A stretch of 43,596 bases of DNA from Micavibrio sp. UBA5572 (GTDB taxonomy: Bacteria > Pseudomonadota > Alphaproteobacteria > Micavibrionales > Micavibrionaceae): NCBI GenBank assembly GCA_002425415.1, contig DIMG01000008.1, forward strand, positions 446 through 44,041, written 5' to 3'. Shown here one piece after another: positions 1-8,844 of this stretch (positions are counted from its first letter, which is position 1; each line of letters begins with the position of its first letter). Below the pieces are notes generated by a model. The model was not told where the DNA came from and did no database searches. It worked only from the letters and a program-made list of their open reading frames with translations. A program made the translations under genes and the position numbers.

Positions 1-47
<47 letters not shown>

Positions 48-113
48 AATCGTGAGGTGGGTTTGTTTACAATATATTTTTTTTCCTGTCACCCAGAATT
101 TTAGGATTTATGC

Positions 114-1118
114 CTAATTTTCGTCCCAATCCTTCTTATGAAATGCCCAAGCTGAGGCAACAATTTGCCCGACATCATTCCACTGTGTTGAAAAGCCCAG
201 TGTTTCTTGCACTTTAAGGGGTTGTGCCACCAAAATGGGAGCGTCTCCTTCTCTGCGCGGATGAATGGTTACATCCAGCGTTTTGCCAGTTACATTTTCG
301 ACGGCAGCGATAACCTGTTTGACCGATGTTCCCTGCCCTGTTCCTAGATTCAGGCAGACGGACTTTCCTCCGCCGCTCAGGTATTCCACACCCTTGATAT
401 GCGCCTGAGCCAGATCATTGACATGGATATAGTCCCGAACGCATGTTCCATCCGGTGTGTCATAGTCGTCACCAAACAGGTGCAACCCTTCGGCCTTGCC
501 TGCAGCCGCCATCAAAGCCCGTGGAATCAGGTGGGTTTCCGGATCGTGGCGTTCGCCTATTTCTGCTGATGGGTCTGCCCCGCAAGCATTGAAATAGCGC
601 AATGCCACATAATTCATCCCATAGGCTTTTGAAAAATCCTCCAGCATCAGTTCCACCATAAATTTTGTCTTTCCATAGGGATTAAGCGGATGACGAGGGT
701 TTGTTTCTTGGATGGGAACGGTTTGTGGTTCTCCGTAAACCGCACAAGTGCTTGAAAAAACTATATTCTTAATCCCGCATTCCGTCATTGCACTCAGTAA
801 GGCTAATGATCCACCAACATTATTTTCAAAATATTTGGCTGGATTTGAAACAGATTCTCCAACCTCGATAAAAGCAGCAAAGTGAATGACGGCGATGGGG
901 TTATATGTTTTAAAGACCTGACGCAAAAAGCCCTGATCGTGAACATCTCCCTGTTCGAATGGCCCCCAACGCACAGCGTCCTTATGGCCTGATACCAAAT
1001 TATCCACCACGACAGGCGTATATCCTGCTGCGGATAAGGCTTTACATGTATGCGAGCCTATATAACCTGCGCCGCCTGTGACCACGATATATACAGGATT
1101 TTGCTGTGTTTTGTTCAT
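114..1118 (-). CDS. galE: UDP-glucose 4-epimerase (GalE)
   Basis: GalE interconverts UDP-glucose and UDP-galactose using bound NAD, supplying galactose for surface polysaccharide or allowing galactose use. The N-terminus carries the Rossmann motif TGGAGYIGSH. The extended SDR catalytic residues are present: a Ser/Thr patch in SSTCAVYG and the YxxxK pair in NPYGKTK. The segment ALRYFNACGADP is also typical of GalE. From the chosen start the protein has 334 residues, the usual family length. An in-frame ATG at 1175 would add 19 residues not expected in the family; neither start has a clear ribosome-binding site. The gene stands alone, ending 66 bp from the partial tRNA-Thr. Confidence 0.95.
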   Translation of the reverse strand: MNKTQQNPVYIVVTGGAGYIGSHTCKALSAAGYTPVVVDNLVSGHKDAVRWGPFEQGDVHDQGFLRQVFKTYNPIAVIHFAAFIEVGESVSNPAKYFENNVGGSLALLSAMTECGIKNIVFSSTCAVYGEPQTVPIQETNPRHPLNPYGKTKFMVELMLEDFSKAYGMNYVALRYFNACGADPSAEIGERHDPETHLIPRALMAAAGKAEGLHLFGDDYDTPDGTCVRDYIHVNDLAQAHIKGVEYLSGGGKSVCLNLGTGQGTSVKQVIAAVENVTGKTLDVTIHPRREGDAPILVAQPLKVQETLGFSTQWNDVGQIVASAWAFHKKDWDEN

Positions 1119-1236
1119 AGTGTCTGTTTTAATCACCTGATAAGGGATTGGAAAGGCATTTATTTGTGGAATCATCGGGGGATTTCATGTATTTTCCCCA
1201 TCTAAATTCCCATATTTTAAGAGCAAAGCTAGACGA

Positions 1237-1398
1237 ATGAGCCAAAAAGATGAACAATCGCAGGCATCATTGACCAAACAAGAGGCTTTAGCCAAGAAAC
1301 GCGCCGAGGCTTTGCGTGCTAATTTGCGACGCAGGAAAGATCAAGCCAACGGGCGGGACGATGACAAAACGATGATAAACCAAGAAAGACTTGAGTAA
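1237..1398 (+). CDS. Small basic, charged protein upstream of dcd/murA (53 aa)
   Basis: This is a 53-codon reading frame beginning ATG AGC CAA and ending TAA two bases before the first ATG (1400) of the dcd frame. The product is very rich in Lys, Arg, Glu, Gln and Ala. Its core, roughly residues 13-37 with KKRAEALRANLRRRK, looks like a single amphipathic helix. Similar short proteins with an LRxNLRRRK core lie near murA in other alphaproteobacteria, as far as I recall; no function is known to me. Codon use is ordinary and the tight spacing to dcd suggests co-transcription. No strong Shine-Dalgarno is visible. Confidence 0.65.
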   Translation: MSQKDEQSQASLTKQEALAKKRAEALRANLRRRKDQANGRDDDKTMINQERLE

Positions 1399-1429
1399 TA
1401 TGACTTCACCTTTAATCAAAGAGACGATT

Positions 1430-2011
1430 ATGCCCCTTTCTGCGCCAGGTATTATGCCCGATCACTGGATCAGGGAGCAATCTTTGCAGAACGGTATGAT
1501 CGAGCCCTTTACCGAAAAGCAAAACCGCGAAGAAAATGGTCAGAAAATTATTTCCTACGGCTTGTCTTCTTATGGATATGATGCCCGTTGTTCCAATGAA
1601 TTTATGATCTTTACCAATGTCGACAATGCTATTGTTGACCCAAAGAATTTTTCAAATCAAAGTTTTGTTGAACGCGAGTCCGATGTTTGCGTTATTCCTC
1701 CGAATTCGTTTGTTTTGACCCGTACCGTCGAATATTTCCGCATTCCCAAAGATGTCTTGGTTATTTGTCTGGGTAAAAGCACCTATGCGCGGTGTGGGTT
1801 GATCGTCAATGTCACGCCGTTGGAACCTGGTTGGGAAGGTCATGTAACTTTGGAATTATCCAATACGACTCCTCTGCCTGCAAAAGTCTATGCCAATGAA
1901 GGGATTGCTCAATTCCTGTTCTTTAAGGGATCGAGTGCGTGTGATGTTTCTTATGCGGATCGTGCCGGTAAATATATGTCTCAACGCGGCGTTACATTGC
2001 CCCGCATTTAA
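1430..2011 (+). CDS. dcd: dCTP deaminase (Dcd)
   Basis: Dcd deaminates dCTP to dUTP, the precursor for thymidylate. The sequence matches the trimeric Dcd/dUTPase fold: ISYGLSSYGYDAR near the N-terminus, the phosphate-binding KSTYARCGL, and HVTLELSNTTPLPAKVY, which holds the catalytic Glu, followed by NEGIAQFLFF. The protein is 193 residues from this start, close to the 185-190 typical of alphaproteobacteria. In-frame alternatives are ATG at 1400 and TTG at 1391. The gene follows the small basic protein directly and sits 26 bp before murA, so the three are probably one transcript. Confidence 0.95.
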   Translation: MPLSAPGIMPDHWIREQSLQNGMIEPFTEKQNREENGQKIISYGLSSYGYDARCSNEFMIFTNVDNAIVDPKNFSNQSFVERESDVCVIPPNSFVLTRTVEYFRIPKDVLVICLGKSTYARCGLIVNVTPLEPGWEGHVTLELSNTTPLPAKVYANEGIAQFLFFKGSSACDVSYADRAGKYMSQRGVTLPRI

Positions 2012-2037
2012 TTTTAACAAAAAGAAAGCTCCTATCC

Positions 2038-3408
2038 GTGTCCCATTCGCCTGCATTAAAGCAAACGCCCGATACTCCGGATTTTATTGTTATTGATCCG
2101 CATAAAGCGATGCTGGCGTCCAGTCTTGAAAAAATCAAGGTTCAAGGCGGAACGCAATTGAACGGGGTTATTCCGATCAGTGGGGCGAAGAATGCTGCGC
2201 TCAAGCATATGTGCGCTGCAATGCTTACGGGTGATCCTGTCCAGTTTACGAATATGCCGGTGTATCTCAAAGATATTCAAACCTTGGCGGCATTGATGAA
2301 AGAAATCGGCGTTGCCATGACGCTGCGCAGTGATGGCACGATGTTTATCAATGCGTCAAAAATTCATTCTACCGAAGCCCCTTATGATCTGGTGCGGCGG
2401 ATGCGTGCCAGTGTTCTGGTTATGGGACCTTTGTTGGGACGGTTCGGAGAAGCCACTGTATCGCTGCCTGGCGGATGTACGATTGGATCACGTCCGATTG
2501 ATTTACACCTTGATGGGTTTCGTGCGATGGGTGCGGAGATTATTCTGGAAGACGGGTATGTTCGTGCCAAAGCTCCTGTTGGTGGATTGCGCGGAGCAAA
2601 AATCATGTTTCCAAAAGTGTCGGTTGGCGCGACTGAAAATGTGATGATGGCGGCCACACTCGCCAAAGGTGAAACCATTTTAATGAACGCCGCGCGGGAA
2701 CCTGAAATTATCGATCAAGGAGAAGCTTTGATTAAGATGGGGGCTAAAATTTCCGGATTGGGAACTCCTGAAATTCGCATTGAAGGTGTCTCGGCTCTTC
2801 ACGGTATGACCCACGATGTTTTGCCTGACCGGATTGAAACCGGAACATTTATGATTGGTGTGGCTTTAACGGGTGGGACAGTTCGGTTGCAGCACACCCG
2901 CACTGATTTTCTGACATCGCTCATCGGCCCGTTACAAAAAGCCGGTGTGACCATTGAAGAAGACGGAGCGGATGTTATTGTTCACCGCAATGGAAAGCCA
3001 TTGGTTGGAACGGACATTATGACCGAACCCTATCCTGGTTTTGCGACTGACCTCCAAGCCCAGTTTATGACGATGCTGACCATGTGCAACGGGGCAGGAA
3101 TGGTCACGGAAACAATCTTTGAAAACCGCTTTATGCATGTGCCGGAACTTCGCCGCATGGGAGCAGATATTGCCGTTCAAGGAAATTCAGCGATTGTGCG
3201 CGGTGTGACCAAGCTTAAAGGAGCGGAGGTTATGGCGACCGATTTACGCGCGTCTGTATCCCTGATTCTCGCCGGACTGGTTGCTGATGGCGAAACAACT
3301 GTTGACCGGATTTATCATCTGGATCGCGGATACGAAAATCTGGTTGGCAAGCTCGAAGCCTGCGGGGCAACTATCGAAAGGCTGTCTTCTGGTCTGCACG
3401 AAGAATAG
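2038..3408 (+). CDS. murA: UDP-N-acetylglucosamine 1-carboxyvinyltransferase (MurA)
   Basis: MurA transfers enolpyruvate from PEP to UDP-GlcNAc, the first committed step of peptidoglycan synthesis in the cytoplasm. The N-terminal region shows QLNGVIPISGAKNAALK with the conserved Lys-Asn pair. The catalytic Cys is present at about residue 147 in LPGGCTIGSRPIDLHL, so the enzyme should be fosfomycin-sensitive (inferred from the Cys). The reading frame opens with GTG and has about 30 residues before the usual family start (EKIKVQGG), so the annotated start may be long; an in-frame ATG lies at 2110 without a clear ribosome-binding site. Length is 456 residues versus about 420-430 usual. Confidence 0.96.
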   Translation: MSHSPALKQTPDTPDFIVIDPHKAMLASSLEKIKVQGGTQLNGVIPISGAKNAALKHMCAAMLTGDPVQFTNMPVYLKDIQTLAALMKEIGVAMTLRSDGTMFINASKIHSTEAPYDLVRRMRASVLVMGPLLGRFGEATVSLPGGCTIGSRPIDLHLDGFRAMGAEIILEDGYVRAKAPVGGLRGAKIMFPKVSVGATENVMMAATLAKGETILMNAAREPEIIDQGEALIKMGAKISGLGTPEIRIEGVSALHGMTHDVLPDRIETGTFMIGVALTGGTVRLQHTRTDFLTSLIGPLQKAGVTIEEDGADVIVHRNGKPLVGTDIMTEPYPGFATDLQAQFMTMLTMCNGAGMVTETIFENRFMHVPELRRMGADIAVQGNSAIVRGVTKLKGAEVMATDLRASVSLILAGLVADGETTVDRIYHLDRGYENLVGKLEACGATIERLSSGLHEE

Positions 3409-3461
3409 TTTTCGTAATATTAACCTTTCCAAACAACCTTTTCTGCCTTTACAGGGGGGAG

Positions 3462-3488
3462 TTGCAATTTAACGGAAAACGCTATAAA
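3462..3488 (+). promoter_or_regulatory. Candidate sigma-70 promoter for infA
   Basis: The 117-bp gap between murA and infA contains TTGCAA (3462-3467) and TATAAA (3483-3488). The spacer is only 15 bp, shorter than ideal, so this is a weak prediction. The start would lie about 30 bp before infA. Confidence 0.3.
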
Positions 3489-3525
3489 AAGAGCCGGATT
3501 TAACGAAAACCCCCATTGGAGTCCT

Positions 3526-3744
3526 ATGTCCAAAGAAGATCTTATCGAGTTTAAGGGCATTGTAAGCGAAGTTTTGCCCAATGCTATGTTTCGAGTCAAA
3601 TTGGAAAATGACCACGAAATTCTGGCGCATACCGCCGGAAAAATGAGAAAAAACCGTATCCGTGTTTTGCAAGGAGATAAAGTTGTTGTCGAAATGACAC
3701 CTTATGACCTGACCAAAGGACGCATTGTCTTCCGTGAAAAATAG
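3526..3744 (+). CDS. infA: Translation initiation factor IF-1
   Basis: IF-1 occupies the ribosomal A site during initiation together with IF-2 and IF-3. The 72-residue product is exactly the family size and is a single S1/OB-fold domain: it starts MSKEDLIEFKG, contains NAMFRVKLENDHEILAHTAGKM and RIRVLQGDKV, and ends DLTKGRIVFREK. A TTGGAG ribosome-binding site stands five bases before the ATG. The 3' end overlaps the start of maf by about 11 bp, so the two are translationally coupled. Confidence 0.98.
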   Translation: MSKEDLIEFKGIVSEVLPNAMFRVKLENDHEILAHTAGKMRKNRIRVLQGDKVVVEMTPYDLTKGRIVFREK

Positions 3745-4321
3745 TCCCTATCGACTCATTCTTGCATCAGCCTCTCCACGCCGTGTGGATTTGTTGAGGC
3801 AGATCGGAATTGTTCCCGATCAAATATGTCCTGCAGATATTGACGAAATGGCCAAGGCTGGTGAACTTCCCCATCAATTGGCGGAACGGCTGGCTTTGGA
3901 AAAAGCAGCGGCAGTTCCCGCTTCCCCTGACCATCTTATTCTGGCGGCCGATACTGTTGTCGCAGTGGGGCGGCGAATTTTACCAAAAACAGATCAAGAG
4001 TCTGATGCTCTGGCCTGTCTTACTTTGCTTTCTGGCCGGAGCCACCGCGTGTATGGCGGGATTGCATTGCGTCTTCCTGGCGGAAAAATTTTATCCAGAC
4101 TGGTCACAACCCATGTGAAGTTCAAACGGTTGAGCCCAGCCGAAATTCAAGCCTGCCTTGCAAGCAATGAATGGCGTGGTAAGGCCGGAGGTTTTGCTGT
4201 TCAGGGTTTGGCTGGTGCTTTTGTTCAATCTATCAATGGGTCATATTCCAATATAGTGGGACTCTCTTTATGTGATACAATGAACTTATTACAGGGGGTG
4301 GGTTTTGGACATCATCATTGA
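3734..4321 (+). CDS. maf: Maf-family nucleotide pyrophosphatase (YhdE-like)
   Basis: Maf proteins hydrolyse non-canonical or excess nucleoside triphosphates to monophosphates. The signature ILASASPRRVDLL is at the N-terminus, and LILAADTVV holds the metal-binding Asp. The segment KAGGFAVQGLAG and the INGSYSNIVGLSL end resemble the YhdE branch (dTTP/UTP hydrolysis) rather than the YceF branch; that is an inference from motif likeness. The GTG start at 3734 fits the SASPRR spacing of the family; an in-frame TTG at 3725 is an alternative. The gene overlaps infA upstream and the RNase E/G gene downstream by 17 bp, forming a coupled unit. Confidence 0.9.
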   Translation: MKNSPYRLILASASPRRVDLLRQIGIVPDQICPADIDEMAKAGELPHQLAERLALEKAAAVPASPDHLILAADTVVAVGRRILPKTDQESDALACLTLLSGRSHRVYGGIALRLPGGKILSRLVTTHVKFKRLSPAEIQACLASNEWRGKAGGFAVQGLAGAFVQSINGSYSNIVGLSLCDTMNLLQGVGFGHHH

Positions 4322-5537
4322 AGAGCAGGATTCGTGTTTGTGGGTTGCCGCAACCGAACGTCATAAAATCGAAGGTCTTGAGGTTGATCCTCCCCATGAG
4401 TTAGTCCGATGGGGGTCTGTGTTCTGGGCTCGTGTTGACCGGATTGACGCGCGAATGGACGCGGCCTTTCTTGATCTGGACGGGGATGTGACAGGCATCC
4501 TTTATAATCGTGACATTCGGTCAAAAGATAATGATGGCAAATTGGTCAAGGGTGGGCAAACTCCGATCGGCAAGCTGATTTCACCCGGGCAATATTTGTT
4601 GGTTCAGGCCAAGCAAGGTTATCTTGAGCCTGAATTTGAAGATGATGTTCCGTATGAAGATAAATGTCCGGTTGTCAGTATGGATGTTTCCATTCAAGGG
4701 CGTTATTTGATTTATACTCCACTTGATGACAGCAACCGTATTTCTTCGCGTATCCGTGATAAAAAATTGCGTAAGCAGTTGACAGATATGTTGGCTCAAA
4801 TGGATGATGTTCACGGCTGCATCTTACGTGCGGCGGCGTTGAATACCCAAAGTGATGTTTTAATACGAGAATCAAAAATCCTGAAAGCTATCTGGGAAGG
4901 ATTGACCGAATATGCCAAGGGTGAAGACAGTATTCTTATCATGGAAGGACCTGACGCGTTGCAGCGATCTTTGAGTGATAATTCCTTGCGCCCTATTCGC
5001 CGCATCGAAGTTGTGACCATGGATCATTTTGCAACGGCTGAAGACTGGTGTGAATTATTTGCACCGGATCTTGTAACAAAAATCAAACCTATTGAAGTAA
5101 AAAATGCCACCAAAGATCTGGCGTTACTCGATCATTATGATCTGATCAAACCCATTGAAGATTTGTTTCAACCCTATGCCCTGTTAATCAGTGGCGGCAA
5201 TATTCTTATTCAAGGCACTGCGGCTTTGACTGCGATTGATGTCAATCGTGGTGCTGATAAAAATGCCAATCTGACCATCAACCTTGAAGCCGCTACCGAA
5301 GCCATTCGCCAGATTCGTATTCGTAATCTGGGCGGCATTATCATGATTGATTTTTTACGCATGAAATCCGACAAAGAGCAAAAACAACTTTTGTCCCATA
5401 TCGAAAAACTGGTGGATGACGATCCTTGCACCGTTCAAATTCACGGGTTTACAGCGATGGGGCTTTTGGAAGTTTCCCGTCAACGGCGCACCCCGACTTT
5501 ATTAGAGCGTGTCGGATACATGTTCGAAGAAGTCTAG
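4305..5537 (+). CDS. rng: RNase E/G-family ribonuclease, short form
   Basis: This is an endoribonuclease of the RNase E/G family, acting in rRNA processing and mRNA turnover. An S1-like RNA-binding part comes first (VRWGSVFWARVDRIDARMDAAFLDL). The catalytic DNase I-like part contains the two metal-binding Asp motifs, ALTAIDVNRG and GGIIMIDFLRM, and the end has VSRQRRTPTLLERVG. At 410 residues it stops where other members continue into the CPxCxG zinc-link that joins two subunits; no such cysteines are present. Start is TTG behind a strong AGGGGGTGGG ribosome-binding site inside the maf 3' end. The stop codon overlaps that of convergent glpK at a CTAG. Confidence 0.92.
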   Translation: MDIIIEEQDSCLWVAATERHKIEGLEVDPPHELVRWGSVFWARVDRIDARMDAAFLDLDGDVTGILYNRDIRSKDNDGKLVKGGQTPIGKLISPGQYLLVQAKQGYLEPEFEDDVPYEDKCPVVSMDVSIQGRYLIYTPLDDSNRISSRIRDKKLRKQLTDMLAQMDDVHGCILRAAALNTQSDVLIRESKILKAIWEGLTEYAKGEDSILIMEGPDALQRSLSDNSLRPIRRIEVVTMDHFATAEDWCELFAPDLVTKIKPIEVKNATKDLALLDHYDLIKPIEDLFQPYALLISGGNILIQGTAALTAIDVNRGADKNANLTINLEAATEAIRQIRIRNLGGIIMIDFLRMKSDKEQKQLLSHIEKLVDDDPCTVQIHGFTAMGLLEVSRQRRTPTLLERVGYMFEEV

Positions 5538-7009
5538 GCTTTAATCAGGCTCCCCATATGGTTTTTCCATCCTTGATATAAGACGTTAGACTCGTCTTGC
5601 GTCATCATGGGTTTGAAGCCTTGCTCTTTTTTCCAATTTTTGGATATGTCGTCCAAGCTGGAAAAAACACCACTTCCAATCGCCGCCAGATAGGCAGCCC
5701 CCAACGCAGTGGTTTCATGACAGACCGGAATGTCAACCGGAGTCTCCAGAATATCCGATAAAAACTGTACCATAAAATGATTGGCGACTAATCCACCATC
5801 CACGCGAATGACCTCTGGTTTGACTCCTGTATCGGCCTCAAAGGCCGTTATCAGATCTTTGGTTTGGTAGGCTTGTGCTTCCAATGCGGCTCGCGTGATG
5901 TGGGCACGGGTTGTGTCTCGGGTTAACCCCATAATTGCGCCGCGCACATCCGGATTCCAATATGGAGCACCCAACCCTGTGAGAGCCGGAATAAAATAAA
6001 CCCCGTTGGTATTGCTGACTGATTTTGCCAAGGATTCACTTTCCGATGCACTTGAAAAAAATCCCAGATTATCCCGCAAAAACTGAATGGCGGCTCCGGC
6101 AATAAAAATAGATCCTTCCAACACATAGGTTGTTTGGCCGGTAATACGATAGCCGATACTGGTCAGCAATTTATTATGTGACGCTTTGAATTCTGTGCCG
6201 ATATTCATCAGGGCAAAACAACCCGTTCCATAGGTCGACTTTACCATTCCTTTGGCAAAGCAAGCTTGACCAATCAGCGCAGCTTGTTGATCTCCTGCCA
6301 CGCCTTTAATGGGATAGGATTTTTCAAATAATGCGGGGGAAGTCGTGCCGAAATCCCCGACATTATCCAGCACCTTTGGCAAAATTGATCGCGGAATATC
6401 GAACAGGCGTAATAAGTCCTCATCCCAATCATTGGTTTTAATATTAAAGAGCAAAGTTCTGCTGGCGTTGGTTGCATCGGTGACATGATTTTTTCCGCCC
6501 GTCAATTTCCAGACCAGCCAAGAATCCACAGTTCCAAAAGCCAAGCGTCCTTGTTCGGCAGCCACGCGGACTCCTGAAACATTGTCCAAAATCCACGCAA
6601 TTTTTAGAGCAGAAAAATAGGGATCTAACAACAAGCCTGTTTTTTCGCGGATCGTCGGCTCATGTCCTTTTTCTTTGAGGTCGGCGCAAATAGAGGATGT
6701 GCGGCGATCCTGCCAAACAATCGCGTTGTAAACCGGCTTGCCCGTTTCGCGATCCCAGATGATGGTTGTTTCGCGTTGGTTGGTTATTCCAACGGCGGTT
6801 ATATCCGAATGTTTTTTTAAAACATCCTGAATGCAGACATAGGTATCATTCCAGATGTCTTGTGCATCTTGTTCGACCCATCCATTATGAGGATAATAGA
6901 GGCGGAGTTCTTTTTGAGATGTGGCTAAAATTTCTCCTCTGTCTGAAAAAATTATGGCTCTGGATGATGTAGTTCCTTGATCGATGGCCAAAAATTTATG
7001 TCGGGGCAT
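5534..7009 (-). CDS. glpK: Glycerol kinase (GlpK)
   Basis: GlpK phosphorylates glycerol to sn-glycerol 3-phosphate with ATP. The FGGY-family start LAIDQGTTSSRAIIF, the substrate-binding segment GWVEQDAQDIW, GITNQRETTIIWDR, YNAIVWQDRRT, and a C-terminal VDGGLVANHFMVQFLSD are all recognisable. Length (491) is near the E. coli enzyme (about 502). A strong AAGGAG site lies 10 bases before the ATG, within the end of glpD, whose frame overlaps by 14 bp. It is the last gene of an operon with a histidine kinase, response regulator and glpD. No glycerol facilitator gene (glpF) is present nearby. Confidence 0.97.
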   Translation of the reverse strand: MPRHKFLAIDQGTTSSRAIIFSDRGEILATSQKELRLYYPHNGWVEQDAQDIWNDTYVCIQDVLKKHSDITAVGITNQRETTIIWDRETGKPVYNAIVWQDRRTSSICADLKEKGHEPTIREKTGLLLDPYFSALKIAWILDNVSGVRVAAEQGRLAFGTVDSWLVWKLTGGKNHVTDATNASRTLLFNIKTNDWDEDLLRLFDIPRSILPKVLDNVGDFGTTSPALFEKSYPIKGVAGDQQAALIGQACFAKGMVKSTYGTGCFALMNIGTEFKASHNKLLTSIGYRITGQTTYVLEGSIFIAGAAIQFLRDNLGFFSSASESESLAKSVSNTNGVYFIPALTGLGAPYWNPDVRGAIMGLTRDTTRAHITRAALEAQAYQTKDLITAFEADTGVKPEVIRVDGGLVANHFMVQFLSDILETPVDIPVCHETTALGAAYLAAIGSGVFSSLDDISKNWKKEQGFKPMMTQDESNVLYQGWKNHMGSLIKA

Positions 7010-8372
7010 TTCCCGTTGTCTCCTTCTTTATCAATTCAGGGATTCTTTTTTCTATTGCCTTGACCTTATCTTTGGGTAAATGCACGCCCCATTTTGTTCT
7101 GCGCCATAGAATATCTTCTGCCGTTTTTGCCCATTCCCGTTCGATAAAAAATCTCAGATCCTTATCATTAGGCTCTTGTTCCAGATTCACCGGACATGTG
7201 GGTAAGGGAACATTTTTTGTCCATGCGTGTTTCATGTCAGGAAAATCCAGACTTAAAACATCCATCACCTCTTCTGATAATGTGCGATAGGTTGTGATCT
7301 TTCCACCAAAGATGGATAACAGTGTTAGGCCACCTGCCCGATCTTCATAAATTCTATAATCTCTTGATACTTTTCTGGCATCTGTTTCACTATCTTCAAA
7401 CAGGGGGCGGACACCAGAATAATCCCAAACAATTTCATCGAGTGATGTTTGCTTTTTAAAATGAGCATTCAAAGACTCGCATAAGTATTTTTTTTCTGCA
7501 CGTGTGGCCATGACTTCAACAGGATCGCCATTAAATTCTGTCTCGGTTGTTCCACACAGGCTATATTTTCCGTAGGGAAAAACAAACACAACCCGCTTAT
7601 CCGGTTGTTGAAGTAAATAGGCTTGCTGGCCTTCGTAAAGCTTTGGCACAACAATATGTGTTCCCTGTACCAGCCGGAGTTTCGGCGTGTCATTCAGAAC
7701 ATGGCCTGTTTTTTCCAAAAATTCATAAGCATAAGGGCCGGTGGCATTGATAACGACTTTTGCTGTTACTTTTTGTTTGCTTCCGGTATCGACTTCTTCG
7801 ACCGTTATATTCCATTTGGAATCTCCGCGTTTGACGGCGATTGCCTTCGTATAGTTTCTGACATCCGCGCCATGATTGGCCGCATCGCGAATGTTCAAAA
7901 TAACCAAGCGGGCATCATCGACCCAACAATCAGCATAGGTAAACCCAACGTCAAGATCTTCACGAAGCGGCAAACCATAGGGATGTTTTTTTAAATTTAT
8001 TTTTCGGGATGACGGGAGTTTTTTGCGCGGCCATAGATGATCGTAAATAAAGAGTCCAAGTCTCACCATCCATGCCGGACGGACTGAATTCTGATGAGGA
8101 ATACAAAATTCCAATGGATGAACAATTTCCGGTGCGATGGCCATCATGATTTCGCGTTCGGCCAAAGATTTTCTGACCAACCCAAAATCAAAAAATTCCA
8201 GATAGCGCAGCCCGCCATGAATCATTTTCGAGCTGGCAGATGATGTGCATCCTGCGAAGTCTCCTTGATCGACCAATAGTACTTTAAAGCCTCGACCCGC
8301 AGCGTCGCGGGCTATTCCCGCGCCGTTAATTCCCCCTCCGACAATACATAGATCATAGTGTGAGTCTGCCAT
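6996..8372 (-). CDS. glpD: FAD-dependent glycerol-3-phosphate dehydrogenase (GlpD)
   Basis: GlpD oxidises glycerol 3-phosphate to dihydroxyacetone phosphate at the inner membrane and passes electrons to quinone. The N-terminal dinucleotide fold YDLCIVGGGINGAGIARDAAGRG, followed by TSSASSKMIHGGLRYLE, is diagnostic. A second FAD-contact block (VRPLFED near residue 330, and LLSIFGGKITTYR) is also present. The protein has 458 residues from the ATG at 8372, a little shorter than E. coli GlpD (501). A TTG at 8390 in frame would add six residues. It follows the response regulator by 27 bp and overlaps glpK, so it is mid-operon. Confidence 0.96.
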   Translation of the reverse strand: MADSHYDLCIVGGGINGAGIARDAAGRGFKVLLVDQGDFAGCTSSASSKMIHGGLRYLEFFDFGLVRKSLAEREIMMAIAPEIVHPLEFCIPHQNSVRPAWMVRLGLFIYDHLWPRKKLPSSRKINLKKHPYGLPLREDLDVGFTYADCWVDDARLVILNIRDAANHGADVRNYTKAIAVKRGDSKWNITVEEVDTGSKQKVTAKVVINATGPYAYEFLEKTGHVLNDTPKLRLVQGTHIVVPKLYEGQQAYLLQQPDKRVVFVFPYGKYSLCGTTETEFNGDPVEVMATRAEKKYLCESLNAHFKKQTSLDEIVWDYSGVRPLFEDSETDARKVSRDYRIYEDRAGGLTLLSIFGGKITTYRTLSEEVMDVLSLDFPDMKHAWTKNVPLPTCPVNLEQEPNDKDLRFFIEREWAKTAEDILWRRTKWGVHLPKDKVKAIEKRIPELIKKETTGNAPT

Positions 8373-8399
8373 ATATTGATGGTAGACCAAGGATCATTT

Positions 8400-8816
8400 T
8401 CATGCAATGTGTTTGGAATCCATTTTGGATTTAATGACCCTGAGTTTAACCTCCAGATGCGCCGGAGAAAAAGGTTTCCGGATATAAGCGGTTACTCCGC
8501 TGGCTTTTGCCATTGAAACCGATTCAACATCGCTACGTCCCGTTATCATCAGAAAGGGAACATCGGGATAAACCGAGCGCATTTGGCGCAACAGATCAAT
8601 TCCAGAAAGTTTGGGCATATTCCAGTCGCAAATGACCACGTCAATCATGTCCATTGCATTGTCCGTAAAGACCATGGCTTCTTTTCCGTCTGCGGCCTCA
8701 AAAATCTGGGTAATGCCCAATTCTGACAGCATCCCTCTCAGCATTGTCCTGATTTCTATCTGGTCATCCACAACCAGAACTTTTAATGATTTAATACTAT
8801 CTTCGGACTTACTCAT
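8400..8816 (-). CDS. CheY-like single-domain response regulator
   Basis: This 138-residue protein is a stand-alone receiver domain without a DNA-binding output. It has the acidic pocket (VLVVDDQ), the phospho-acceptor Asp in VVICDWNMPKLSG, the conserved Thr/Ser in PFLMITGRS, and the Lys in YIRKPFSP. An AAGGAG ribosome-binding site five bases from the ATG fixes the start at 8816; upstream in-frame codons would run into the kinase gene. It lies 28 bp after the hybrid histidine kinase and 27 bp before glpD, on the same strand. It probably receives phosphate from that kinase; the output partner is unknown. Confidence 0.93.
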   Translation of the reverse strand: MSKSEDSIKSLKVLVVDDQIEIRTMLRGMLSELGITQIFEAADGKEAMVFTDNAMDMIDVVICDWNMPKLSGIDLLRQMRSVYPDVPFLMITGRSDVESVSMAKASGVTAYIRKPFSPAHLEVKLRVIKSKMDSKHIA

Positions 8817-8844
8817 CTGTTTCTCCTTAAAAGCTTTTCTATGA

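Noticed and set aside
5577..5585. TATAAGACG, a match to the ECF -10-like box within glpK
   Set aside because: The 14-bp-spaced CCAAGGAT partner is absent; judged a chance match.
8382..8391. CCAAGGAT between the response regulator and glpD
   Set aside because: No CGTCT box lies 14 bp downstream and the strand does not face a gene start.
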